From contig JAOUGR010000021.1 in assembly GCA_029857655.1 (NCBI GenBank), positions 1 through 13,255 on the forward strand: DNA of 13,255 bases, read 5' to 3'. A program made the translations under genes and the position numbers. The notes beneath the pieces were generated by a model. The model searched no databases and had not been told where the DNA came from. It was given only the letters and a program-made list of their open reading frames with translations. Below are positions 1 through 7,528 of this stretch, one piece after another (position 1 is the stretch's first letter; the number at the start of each line of letters is the position of its first letter). The stretch is from Gammaproteobacteria bacterium (GTDB taxonomy: Bacteria; Pseudomonadota; Gammaproteobacteria; Steroidobacterales; Steroidobacteraceae).

Positions 1-255
<255 letters not shown>

Positions 256-283
256 ACTCCGCGCTGGTGTACCGTAGGCGCCC

Positions 284-1174
284 ATGAGAATTCCATTCAT
301 GCACGCGCCGGTTCTCGTTCTCGCCGCAGCCTGCCTCGCCGGTTGCCCGTCGGAAACCCGGCCGCAGGCGACGACGCCGGTCGCCGCGAGTCATGGGACG
401 ATCGTCGATCTCGAGGCGCGCTTCGCCGCCACTTCGCGCAGGCGCGGCGCCAAGGCGGCGTTCCTGGAATTCCTCGACGAGGAATCGATCGTGCTGCAGC
501 CGGGACCAACCTGGGGACAAGCGGCCTGGACTGTCAATGACGACCTTCCGGGCACGCTCGACTGGCTGCCCGACCGTGCCCAGATATCGGCCGATGGCGA
601 TCTTGGTTTTGCATCGGGGCCGTGGATTCTCGAGCCGCGCGATCCTAAAGGCCGCCGCGTCGAGGGCCGCTACGTCACGGTCTGGAAGAAAGCCACGACG
701 GGCTGGCACGTCTGGTTTGACGGAGGATTCGGGCGCAAGCCCGCGGGCGCCTGGGATGCGCGCACCAGCGCGCCATCATTGGGGCCATTCGCCTGCGAGC
801 GCGGCCCCGCCGTGCCACCCGGCGAGTTGCAATTGCTCGATCTCGCAATTTCCGGCATTCAGGGCGGTGAGACTCACCAGCAACGCCTGCTCGCGCGGCT
901 GGATGCGGAAGCCTGGCTGTTCCATGGACCCGCGGTCGAGGGCGCGGGCGCAGGCGCGGCGCGGGAAGCGGCGCTGGCAGCGCTGCCGGCTGCGCTGCAG
1001 TACTGGCCGATGGGCGCGGGCACGGCCTCATCCGGTGATCTCGGCTACAGCTATGGACTGTCCGCACCGGATCCCGGCGCGAGTGCGGACGCCAGTTATG
1101 TCCACATCTGGTGCCGGCATGGCGACAGCTGGCGCCTGGCGCTGCAATTGCGCACCCGCCTGCCCTCGAACTGA
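284..1174 (+). CDS. Predicted lipoprotein with two NTF2/SnoaL-like (DUF4440-type) halves
   Basis: This 296-residue protein opens with a short basic-hydrophobic signal and a lipobox LAGC at 18-21, so Cys21 is the predicted lipidated residue. An in-frame ATG five codons in (MHAPVLVL) is an equally good start for the signal. The mature part reads as two related alpha+beta halves: about 39-150 (helix with LEARFAAT, then DEESIVLQPGP, DLGFASGPW, a strand with YVTVWKK and GWHVWFDGG) and about 183-292 (helix LQLLDLAI, then DAEAWLFHGPA, GDLGYSYGLS, YVHIWCRHGDSWRLALQL). The order helix, acidic turn, GDLGxxxG strand, YVxxW strand, GxW strand fits the NTF2-like fold and suggests an internal duplication. 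No catalytic residues can be assigned, so the substrate is unknown. The role is probably binding of a small ligand in the periplasm or at the membrane; this is inference. Confidence 0.75.
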   Translation: MRIPFMHAPVLVLAAACLAGCPSETRPQATTPVAASHGTIVDLEARFAATSRRRGAKAAFLEFLDEESIVLQPGPTWGQAAWTVNDDLPGTLDWLPDRAQISADGDLGFASGPWILEPRDPKGRRVEGRYVTVWKKATTGWHVWFDGGFGRKPAGAWDARTSAPSLGPFACERGPAVPPGELQLLDLAISGIQGGETHQQRLLARLDAEAWLFHGPAVEGAGAGAAREAALAALPAALQYWPMGAGTASSGDLGYSYGLSAPDPGASADASYVHIWCRHGDSWRLALQLRTRLPSN

Positions 1175-1250
1175 GCGCCGTCGCGACAGGGCGTGCCAAT
1201 GGCAGGCCGGGCCGTTGCACGCGATCGCGCTGCATGACTAAGGTGTCCCG

Positions 1251-1476
1251 ATGAAATTCGGCGTCCTGCGCGGCAATCGCGACCTGCGGTTCTGGGGCCT
1301 TCACTCCATGGGATGGATCGCGTATGCGGTACCTGTGCCGGCGCCTGTGGGACAGGGGGCCGCGCGCCGTCCTGATTGGGGCGATTACAGCAAGCTGGCT
1401 GCTCGCCCTCGCCAGGGCCGTCATCCATCGCCCCAGAAATGCGGTTCGTCGCATCGCGCAACCATCTGTCTTATGA
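1251..1476 (+). pseudogene. Remnant N-terminus of a LytS/YehU-type sensor histidine kinase, frame-disrupted and truncated
   Basis: An ATG at 1251, preceded by AAGGTG at 1240-1245, opens a frame reading RDLRFWGLHSMGWIAYAV, the typical first membrane segment of LytS-type kinases (FWxLHxxGWxxY). After about codon 26 the same frame loses sense (Arg/Pro/Ser-rich) and runs on across the 3' end of dacB. A different frame, from about 1324 to a stop at 1474-1476, reads RYLCRRLWDRGPR and then a hydrophobic segment (VLIGAITASWLLALARAVIH), resembling a later membrane region of the same family. In intact proteins these parts are separated by a few dozen more residues, so a deletion that also shifted frame is likely. 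The HisKA-like and ATPase domains are absent: only ten bases separate the second frame from the dacB stop. The fold similarity is from family knowledge; the deletion is inference. Confidence 0.55.
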
Positions 1477-1486
1477 GATCACTTGG

Positions 1487-2905
1487 CTACTGCGCGAGTA
1501 CCCAGTCGATGACTGCGCCCTGGATCAGTTCCCCGACGCCATTCTGGACGCCCGGGTGGCTGATGAAGACCACGACGGCATAGTGCCTGCCGGAGTCGCC
1601 CGTGACATAGCCGGCGATCGTGCTGACATTCCTGAGCGTGCCGGTCTTCATGCGGATGCGGCTCGGGTCGCCGACTTTGCCGAAACGCTTGCGCAAGGTG
1701 CCGTCCAGTCCTCCCAGCGACAGCGATGCAAGGAATTCGGGTGCGTAGCGGCTTTTCCAGGCGCCGATCAGGAGCCGCGCCATGCCATCGCCGGAAATGC
1801 GGGCCTCGCGCGAGAGCCCCGAGCCGTTGCCGATGACGAGTTCAGGCAGATCAAATCCGCGGCTCACGAGCATCTCCTTGATCGATTCCTCTCCAGCGGC
1901 GGGCGTCGCCGGGGTCCCGCCGGTTTCCGCAGCAACGGTGAGCAGCAGCGTGCGCGCCATCACGTTGCTCGAGTACTTGTTCGTGACGCGCACGATTTCG
2001 GCCAGGGTCTGCGATTCCTGCGTCAGCAGCAGTCGCGCTGCCGGCGGCGTCGGCGCGCGCAGCATCCCGCCGGCGAATTCACCACCCTGCTGGCGCCACA
2101 GGGTCACGAAAGTTCCATAGGCATACTCCGCCGGCTGCATGATCGCGCGACGAAAAGTCTGTGGTGCACAGCTCGCCGACATCTGGCCCGTCACGGTGAC
2201 ATGCTCCGGCGAGTCATCCGGACTAGCGATGGTGATGCGGCGATTGCGGCCCGCGCAGCGGCCGGCAGTGAGCACCGCGCGATTCTCGACGGCCAGTCCG
2301 TATGGATATGGCTGGATCAGGACTTCGACCCGCTCGCCGTCATCGGCGGGTCGCACCACGAAATCCGCCGACTGCCAGTTGACCAGCAAGGCGTCAGGCA
2401 GGACGTTGTAGGTCCGCCATGCCTTGCCGTCAAAATCCTCCGGGCGTTCATCGAGCGCAGCGAACCGGGTCTGGTCGATGACAATATCGCCGTCGATGAC
2501 ACGCAAGCCGGTCTGGCGCAGATCGGCGACCAGTCGCCACCAGCGCTCGATCGTCAGCAGCGGATCGCCGCCGCCCTGAAGGTACAAATTGCCCTTCAGG
2601 ACGCCCTTCACCACGGGCGCGTCGGACCAGACTCGGGTTTTCCAGGCATAGGCAGGCCCCAGTATTTCGAGCGCCGCCCAGGTCGGCACCAGCTTCATCG
2701 TCGAAGCCGGCGGGCGCGGCATCGTGGCATTAAGCTCGACCAGGCTCTCGCCGTTGGTGACGTCCCGTACCACCACGGTAACCGCCGAGTCCGGCACCAA
2801 TTGCTGATTCAGCACGGCGCGGGGACGCTCGGGAAGGCTGTCGGCATGCAGGGCCTGGACGGAGAGCGCCAGGAACAGAAACAAGCTCGGGGAAAGACGG
2901 GACAT
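1487..2905 (-). CDS. dacB: D-alanyl-D-alanine carboxypeptidase/endopeptidase (PBP4 family, S13)
   Basis: This penicillin-binding protein trims or cleaves D-Ala peptide bonds in periplasmic peptidoglycan. All three active-site motifs are present: SxxK as STMK with Ser68 and Lys71, SxN as SSN at 312-314, and KTG at 420-422 within RMKTGTLRNV. The substrate-domain signature GNGSGLSR also precedes the KTG motif, as is usual for S13 enzymes. I chose the ATG at 2905 (472 residues) because it begins a normal signal peptide, MSRLSPSLFLFLALSVQALHA; an upstream in-frame ATG would add 21 residues ahead of the signal. No strong ribosome binding site is seen. Length matches the family. The gene is divergent from the Do protease across 86 bases and its 3' end abuts the LytS remnant. 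The long open frame on the opposite strand (1376-2920) is a shadow. Confidence 0.95.
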   Translation of the reverse strand: MSRLSPSLFLFLALSVQALHADSLPERPRAVLNQQLVPDSAVTVVVRDVTNGESLVELNATMPRPPASTMKLVPTWAALEILGPAYAWKTRVWSDAPVVKGVLKGNLYLQGGGDPLLTIERWWRLVADLRQTGLRVIDGDIVIDQTRFAALDERPEDFDGKAWRTYNVLPDALLVNWQSADFVVRPADDGERVEVLIQPYPYGLAVENRAVLTAGRCAGRNRRITIASPDDSPEHVTVTGQMSASCAPQTFRRAIMQPAEYAYGTFVTLWRQQGGEFAGGMLRAPTPPAARLLLTQESQTLAEIVRVTNKYSSNVMARTLLLTVAAETGGTPATPAAGEESIKEMLVSRGFDLPELVIGNGSGLSREARISGDGMARLLIGAWKSRYAPEFLASLSLGGLDGTLRKRFGKVGDPSRIRMKTGTLRNVSTIAGYVTGDSGRHYAVVVFISHPGVQNGVGELIQGAVIDWVLAQ

Positions 2906-2931
2906 TTGGTGCAATACTAATGCGCATGATT

Positions 2932-2959
2932 GCAACTTGCAGGCACTGGCATAGTCAGA
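2932..2959 (+). promoter_or_regulatory. Candidate sigma-E (RpoE)-like promoter for the Do protease operon
   Basis: GCAACTT at 2932-2938, 15 bases, then GTCAGA at 2954-2959 resembles the RpoE pattern GGAACTT-N15/16-GTCnnA. Transcription would begin near 2966, giving a leader of about 26 bases to the GTG start at 2992. degP is a classic RpoE target, which makes the site plausible. This is a reading by eye of a short motif. The -35 departs from consensus at one position. Confidence 0.35.
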
Positions 2960-2991
2960 GCGCATCATTGGTTGACATTTCCGGGGACTCC

Positions 2992-4461
2992 GTGAAGAGA
3001 CTCAGTCGATACCTTTGGCCGATCGCGTTTCTTGTGATGCTGGCGGCATGCAGCGGCGCAGAGCCGCCCGCCACGCAGCTTTCCGGGACACCGGCGCCGG
3101 CGATACCGGATGCCGCGTCGGAAGCTGTGCCTCCGCCGGCGATCGTCACCGGCCTGCCGGATTTCAGCGCCCTCGTCGCAGCCCATGGCAAGGCAGTCGT
3201 CAATGTGACGACTGTTGCGCAGCGCGAGGCCGGCGACGAAGGACCGCCGGGGCTGTCACCGGATGACCCGTTCTTCGATTTCTTCCGGCGCTTTGGTTTC
3301 GGGGGGCCGCACGGCCAGCCGCCACCGCTTGCGCGCGGCGAAGGATCCGGGTTCCTGGTCAGCGCCGATGGTTACATCCTGACCAACGCCCATGTGGTGG
3401 ACCGGGCGCGCGAGGTGACCGTGCGCATGACCGACCGGCACGAATATCGGGCGAAAGTGGTCGGCGTGGACCGTCGCACGGATGTCGCAGTGCTCAAGAT
3501 CGACGCCGACAAGCTGCCATTCGTTCGTATCGGCAATCCGGAGTCGCTTAAGGCGGGCCAGTGGGTCGTCGCGATCGGCTCTCCGTTCGGATTCGAGAAC
3601 TCCGTGACTGCCGGCATCATCAGCGCGACGGCGCGATCCCTGCCGGGCGATGCCTACACCCCGTTCATCCAGACGGATGTCGCGGTAAATCCCGGCAACT
3701 CCGGCGGGCCGCTATTCAACCTGCAGGGCGAGGTGGTCGGAATCAATTCGCAGATCTACAGTCGCACGGGCGGCTATCAGGGCGTGTCCTTTGCGATTCC
3801 TATCGATGTCGCGATGCTTGTGCGGAACCAGCTGGTCGCCACCGGAAGGGTTCAGCGCGGGCGCATCGGCGTGACCATCCAGGAGGTCAACCAGGCGCTG
3901 GCCGATTCTTTCCGCCTGCCGCGTCCGTACGGCGCACTGGTCAGCCAGGTCGAGGACGGTGGGCCGGCGGACAAGGCCGGGCTCAAGGCGGGTGACGTGA
4001 TTCTCGCGGTCGATGGCCATGTCGTCGAGCGCTCCGGCGAATTGCCAGCCGTTATCGCGGCCATCAAGCCGGGCACGAAGGCCACGGTCGAGATCTGGCG
4101 CAACAAGGCCCGGCGCAAGGTCGATATCAAGGTCGGCGAGCTCGAGGACGATCCGGCGGTGGCGTCGCGGTTGCCGACCGGCGATTCGGACGCCGGCAAG
4201 CTCGGTCTCACGGTGCGGCCGCTGTCGGGTGGCGAGCGACAGCAGTTGCACACCGCAGGGCGCCTGGTCGTCGAGCAGTCCGGCGGCCCGGCGGCCGAAG
4301 CCGGGGTCGAGCCCGGCGATGTCCTGCTCGCCGTCAATGGCGCGCCGGTCACTTCAGTCGGCGAATTCCGCAATTCGGTGACGCAGTCCGGCGCCACAGT
4401 CGCGCTCCTGATCCAGCGCGGCAACGCCCAGATCTACATTCCCGTGAGAGTGGGAACGTGA
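2992..4461 (+). CDS. degQ: Do-family (HtrA/DegP/DegQ/MucD) periplasmic serine protease, predicted lipoprotein
   Basis: This protease and chaperone degrades misfolded envelope proteins. The 489-residue reading uses GTG at 2992, preceded five bases upstream by GGGGA. It gives a compact signal with lipobox LAAC, so Cys20 is the predicted lipidated residue, followed by Ser, which favours outer-membrane sorting under the Lol rule. A Pro/Ala-rich linker (21-55) leads to the trypsin-like domain (about 58-280) with the triad His134 (TNAHVVD), Asp164 (TDVAVLKID) and Ser237 (GNSGGP). Two PDZ domains follow at about 288-382 and 402-487. The ATG at 2920 would add 24 residues that spoil the signal. DegP, DegQ and MucD cannot be separated by eye, so the symbol is approximate. 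The stop overlaps the next start by one base, implying coupled translation. Lipid anchoring is unusual for this family, whose members are mostly soluble. Confidence 0.93.
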   Translation: MKRLSRYLWPIAFLVMLAACSGAEPPATQLSGTPAPAIPDAASEAVPPPAIVTGLPDFSALVAAHGKAVVNVTTVAQREAGDEGPPGLSPDDPFFDFFRRFGFGGPHGQPPPLARGEGSGFLVSADGYILTNAHVVDRAREVTVRMTDRHEYRAKVVGVDRRTDVAVLKIDADKLPFVRIGNPESLKAGQWVVAIGSPFGFENSVTAGIISATARSLPGDAYTPFIQTDVAVNPGNSGGPLFNLQGEVVGINSQIYSRTGGYQGVSFAIPIDVAMLVRNQLVATGRVQRGRIGVTIQEVNQALADSFRLPRPYGALVSQVEDGGPADKAGLKAGDVILAVDGHVVERSGELPAVIAAIKPGTKATVEIWRNKARRKVDIKVGELEDDPAVASRLPTGDSDAGKLGLTVRPLSGGERQQLHTAGRLVVEQSGGPAAEAGVEPGDVLLAVNGAPVTSVGEFRNSVTQSGATVALLIQRGNAQIYIPVRVGT

Positions 4462-5387
4462 TGTTGCGCCGGGCAGCGATGGGCCTGCTCCTGCTTGGCG
4501 CATCGACCGGGATTCAGGCGGCGGAGCAGGCGCGCGCGCCGGGAACGACATTTCGCGATTGCGATACCTGCCCCGAAATGATTGTCGTGCCCGCTGGCAG
4601 TTTCGTCATGGGCGCACCGGGTGAATCGCTGGTGATCCGCATTCCGCAGGCATTTGCGCTGGGCCGCACTGAAGTGACGCGCGGCGAGTTCGCGCGTTTC
4701 ATCGCCGATAGCAGTTACGAGCCGCGGCCAGGCTGCCGCAGCTGGGATCCTGCGCTCTCGCGTTTCAATGACGACGCGCGCCGCGGCTGGCAGAATCCAA
4801 CGACACCGGTCGAGCCGACGGACGATCATCCGGTCACCTGCGTGAGCTTTGCCGATGCGCGCGCCTATACGGATTGGCTTGCACACGAAACCGGCGAGCG
4901 TTACCGGCTGGCCTCCGAAGCCGAATGGGAATATGCCGCCCGTGGCGGCACGACGACGCGTTACCCATGGGGTGATGCGCCGGAGGACGGTTGCGAATTC
5001 GCGAATACCTATGACGTGACGGCGGATTCGGCCTATCGGCTCGGCTGGTCCCATACGGGTTGCCGCGACGGTTTCCCAAACCTCGCGCAGGTCGGCCAAT
5101 TGCAGGCCAACGCCTTCAAGCTGCAGGACATGATCGGCAACGTCCAGGAATGGGTGCTCGACTGCGCAACCGACAGCTATGTTGGCAGGCCGCGTGACGC
5201 GCGCGCATGGGAGTGGCTGGGAGGCTGCAAGCGCCGCATACAGCGCGGTGGCAGCTGGTTGACGCCGCCCGATGGCAACCGCAGCGCGCACCGTGCTGCC
5301 GTTTCCGAGGACGATCGCGGCGATGACGCCGGATTCCGTGTCGCGAGGGATCTTGATCAGCGCACGGCGCGCGCCGAGGACCGCTGA
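4461..5387 (+). CDS. Exported FGE-sulfatase-fold (SUMF1/PvdO-type) protein, first of two paralogues
   Basis: This 308-residue protein has a signal peptide (about 1-20, ending IQA) and one FGE-sulfatase domain. Family landmarks are the opening PEMIVVPAGSFVMG (38-51), LGRTEVTRGEFARF (67-80), HPVTCVSFADARAY (123-136), YRLASEAEWEYAARGG (148-163), the MIGNVQEWVLD stretch (224-234), RGGSW (262-266) and the closing GFRV (291-294). Eight cysteines at 34, 37, 92, 127, 178, 201, 235 and 256 could form periplasmic disulfides. The position of the copper-binding cysteine of true formylglycine-generating enzymes (an RYRCAAR-like segment) reads NRSAHRAA here, so sulfatase activation is doubtful; no sulfatase gene is in the window. 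The family also includes PvdO and EgtB, so the activity is open. The ATG at 4461 shares its A with the protease stop; a GTG three bases earlier is possible. Confidence 0.85.
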   Translation: MLRRAAMGLLLLGASTGIQAAEQARAPGTTFRDCDTCPEMIVVPAGSFVMGAPGESLVIRIPQAFALGRTEVTRGEFARFIADSSYEPRPGCRSWDPALSRFNDDARRGWQNPTTPVEPTDDHPVTCVSFADARAYTDWLAHETGERYRLASEAEWEYAARGGTTTRYPWGDAPEDGCEFANTYDVTADSAYRLGWSHTGCRDGFPNLAQVGQLQANAFKLQDMIGNVQEWVLDCATDSYVGRPRDARAWEWLGGCKRRIQRGGSWLTPPDGNRSAHRAAVSEDDRGDDAGFRVARDLDQRTARAEDR

Positions 5388-6331
5388 TGTGCCGCCTCAT
5401 CCCGGTCGCCCTGATAGTGGTCGCGCGCCTGGCATTTGCACAGCAGGCTGGACTGCCCGCGCCGTCCGCAGCCGCGGACTGCCCGGTATGCCCGGAACTT
5501 GCGCTGGTGCCGCCTGGAAGGTCCCTGATGGGGTCGGCGCCCGACGCGGCTGAAATCGACGCGACAACCGGTGAGTTTCCGACTGTCGCAATTTCCTTCA
5601 CCCGGCCATTTCATGTTTCACGTCGCGAGATCACCTTCGGCGAGTTTCGCCGCTACGTCGAGGCGACCGGCGCGGAACCGGCGCCCGGCTGTCGTGTCTG
5701 GCTCGGCGGACAATGGGTTCTCGAGCGCGATCGCAGCTGGCGCGATCCTGGCTTTGCGCAGCCACCGCGGGACGCCGAGCCCGTGGTCTGCGTCAACTGG
5801 GACGACGCGCGCGGCTATGCCGAATGGCTGTCAAAGGAAAGCGGCAAGCGCTACCGGTTGCCCTCGGAAGCGGAGTGGGAATACGTGGCGCGCGGCGGCA
5901 CATCATTCCCGCGCTTCTGGGGCGAGCACAATTCAAATGAAAGCGCGGTGTTGTCGCTCGCCTGTGATTTCGCGAATGTCTACGACTCGTCGGCCGTCGA
6001 TGTCTATCGATTTCCCTGGCCGAATGCGCGCTGCAGCGACCGCGTGGCTGCGCTGGCGCCCGTCGGGCAGTACAAGCCAAACGCCTTCGGCGCGTTCGAC
6101 ATTATCGGCAATGCGCGTGAATGGGTCATGGACTGCTACACAGCGAGCTACGCTGGACGGCCCGAAGACGCGCGTGCCTGGACCTGGCAGGGCGGTTGCG
6201 AATTGAAGGGCGTGCGCGGCGGATCCTGGGCGAGCAGGCCGCGCGCCGCCCGCGCCGCCGCGCGCGATGCCGCCCCGACTGCGCTCCGGCAATCCGACCT
6301 CGGATTCCGCGTGGTCCGCGATTACGACTGA
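5387..6331 (+). CDS. Exported FGE-sulfatase-fold protein, second paralogue
   Basis: This 314-residue paralogue of the preceding gene begins at an ATG that shares its A with the upstream TGA; GAGGA at 5376-5380 provides a ribosome binding site. A signal peptide occupies about 1-18. The same landmarks recur: CPELALVPPG (35-44), SRREITFGEFRRY (78-90), YRLPSEAEWEYVARGG (156-171), IIGNAREWVMDC (239-250), RGGSW (277-281) and GFRVVRD (306-312). Eight cysteines (32, 35, 102, 135, 193, 216, 250, 271) match those of the first copy; the last four have spacings of 23, 34 and 21 in both proteins. Like its partner it lacks a cysteine before the closing GFRV strand, so it is unlikely to make formylglycine. 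The two proteins probably arose by tandem duplication and may form a heterodimer. Substrate and activity are unknown. Confidence 0.85.
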   Translation: MCRLIPVALIVVARLAFAQQAGLPAPSAAADCPVCPELALVPPGRSLMGSAPDAAEIDATTGEFPTVAISFTRPFHVSRREITFGEFRRYVEATGAEPAPGCRVWLGGQWVLERDRSWRDPGFAQPPRDAEPVVCVNWDDARGYAEWLSKESGKRYRLPSEAEWEYVARGGTSFPRFWGEHNSNESAVLSLACDFANVYDSSAVDVYRFPWPNARCSDRVAALAPVGQYKPNAFGAFDIIGNAREWVMDCYTASYAGRPEDARAWTWQGGCELKGVRGGSWASRPRAARAAARDAAPTALRQSDLGFRVVRDYD

Positions 6332-6408
6332 CGGCGCCAATTCGCAGCGCCGGCAGTGGCACCACTTGTGGGTCAGCCCGGGCCATGAGGCGCAAGCCTG
6401 TCATCGGC

Positions 6409-6456
6409 TAGAATGCCGGCGCCTGACGCGATAACGTGCCGGGCCGCGACCGAGGA
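6409..6456 (+). promoter_or_regulatory. Possible -10 element and ribosome binding site of the ferredoxin reductase gene
   Basis: TAGAAT at 6409-6414 resembles a sigma-70 -10 element, but I see no good -35 at the right distance. GAGGA at 6452-6456 lies seven bases before the GTG at 6464 and decides that start over the ATG at 6413, which overlaps the -10 and has no ribosome binding site. The ribosome binding site is convincing; the -10 is weak. Confidence 0.45.
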
Positions 6457-6463
6457 ATCGTCT

Positions 6464-7516
6464 GTGAGTGAAGCCGTGAATCGGGATGTCATCAGCACTG
6501 AGTGCGTGATCATCGGCGCTGGTCCGGTGGGCCTGTTTGCGGTTTTCGAACTCGGACTGCTCGGCATGAAGTGTCAGGTCGTGGACACGCTGGCGCACCC
6601 GGGCGGGCAATGCACGGAGCTCTATCCGGACAAGCCGATCTACGACATTCCGGCGCTGCCGGTCTGCGGTGCGCGGGAACTCGTCGAGCGGCTACTTGAG
6701 CAGATCAAGCCGTTTGATGCGGGTCTGCACCTGGGCCAGGAAGTTGCCGAGCTCGGGCGACGCGCCGACGGACGATTCGACATCACGACCAGTACCGGCA
6801 CGCGCTTTGACGCGGGCGCCGTGATCATCGCGGCCGGGCTCGGGTCATTCCAGGCGCGCAGGCTGATGGTGCCGGACGCGGAGCGCTTCGAAGGCAGGCA
6901 GATTCACTATCGCGTGCGCAACGCGACTGATTTCCACGGTCGCGACCTGTTGATCGCGGGCGGCGGAGACAGCGCGCTCGACTGGACACTCGAATTCTGC
7001 GGCAAGGCCCGCTCGCTGACGCTGGTTCACCGGCGTGCCGAGTTTCGCGCGCAGCCCGCAAGCGTCACCCGCATGCAGGAATTCGCGGCGGCCGGCCAGA
7101 TGAGGCTTGTGGAGGGCACAATCGGCGCGCTTGCCATCGACGGCGAGCGCCTGGTCGGCGCCAGTGTGACGGGCAAGGATAAGAAGGTGACCGAAATCGC
7201 CTGCGAGCAGCTGCTGGCATTCTTTGGCCTGCATCCGAAACTCGGCCCGGTCGCGAACTGGGGCCTGGCACTCGAAAAGAAGTCGATCAGCGTTGACACG
7301 GAGAAATTCCAGACCAGCGAGCCCGGCATCTTCGCGATCGGGGACATCAACACCTATCCGGGCAAGAAGAAACTGATCCTGTCGGGATTCCACGAGGCAG
7401 CGCTCGCGTCATTCGGCGTCCAGCATCATGTCTATCCGGAGAAGCGCCAGTTCCTGCAATACACGACGACAAGTCCGATCATGCGGCAGCGACTGGGCGT
7501 CGCGCCGCCAGACTGA
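6464..7516 (+). CDS. Ferredoxin--NADP(+) reductase, thioredoxin-reductase-like type
   Basis: This FAD enzyme moves electrons between NADPH and ferredoxin or flavodoxin in the cytoplasm. From the GTG at 6464 it has 350 residues, the usual family length. The FAD-binding GAGPVG is at 18-23 and is followed by the PGGQCTELYPDKPIYDIP stretch (46-63) that typifies this subgroup. A second Rossmann motif, GGGDSALD (166-173), with HRR at 189-191 binds the NADPH phosphate. The FAD-closing segment GIFAIGDINTYPGKKKLI spans 288-305. The CxxC redox pair that thioredoxin reductases carry in the NADPH domain is absent, which separates this protein from TrxB. The C-terminal extension past GFHEAALA fits the Fpr/YumC type. 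The thioesterase gene follows after 12 bases and is probably co-transcribed. No ferredoxin gene is visible nearby. Confidence 0.9.
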   Translation: MSEAVNRDVISTECVIIGAGPVGLFAVFELGLLGMKCQVVDTLAHPGGQCTELYPDKPIYDIPALPVCGARELVERLLEQIKPFDAGLHLGQEVAELGRRADGRFDITTSTGTRFDAGAVIIAAGLGSFQARRLMVPDAERFEGRQIHYRVRNATDFHGRDLLIAGGGDSALDWTLEFCGKARSLTLVHRRAEFRAQPASVTRMQEFAAAGQMRLVEGTIGALAIDGERLVGASVTGKDKKVTEIACEQLLAFFGLHPKLGPVANWGLALEKKSISVDTEKFQTSEPGIFAIGDINTYPGKKKLILSGFHEAALASFGVQHHVYPEKRQFLQYTTTSPIMRQRLGVAPPD

Positions 7517-7528
7517 AAACGCACCGGC

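Noticed and set aside
393..1241. 282-codon plus-strand frame overlapping the lipoprotein gene
   Set aside because: It is Arg/Ala/Ser-rich with no domain, while the overlapping frame at 284-1174 has a signal peptide, a lipobox and internal repeats.
1376..2920. 514-codon plus-strand open frame
   Set aside because: It lies wholly antisense to dacB, whose active-site motifs are all intact. Its composition is Arg/His/Gln-rich, as expected of a shadow frame in GC-rich DNA.
2972..2977. TTGACA, a perfect sigma-70 -35 hexamer
   Set aside because: No -10 element lies 16-18 bases downstream; that position falls inside the protease signal-peptide coding region.
4461..6331. Reading the FGE-fold pair as sulfatase-activating enzymes
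   Set aside because: The segment equivalent to the copper-binding cysteines lacks Cys in both, and no sulfatase gene is in the window.
6350..6375. Possible terminator hairpin AGTGG-CA-CCACT after the second FGE-fold gene
   Set aside because: The stem is five bases with a two-base loop, too tight to form well, and no T-tract follows.
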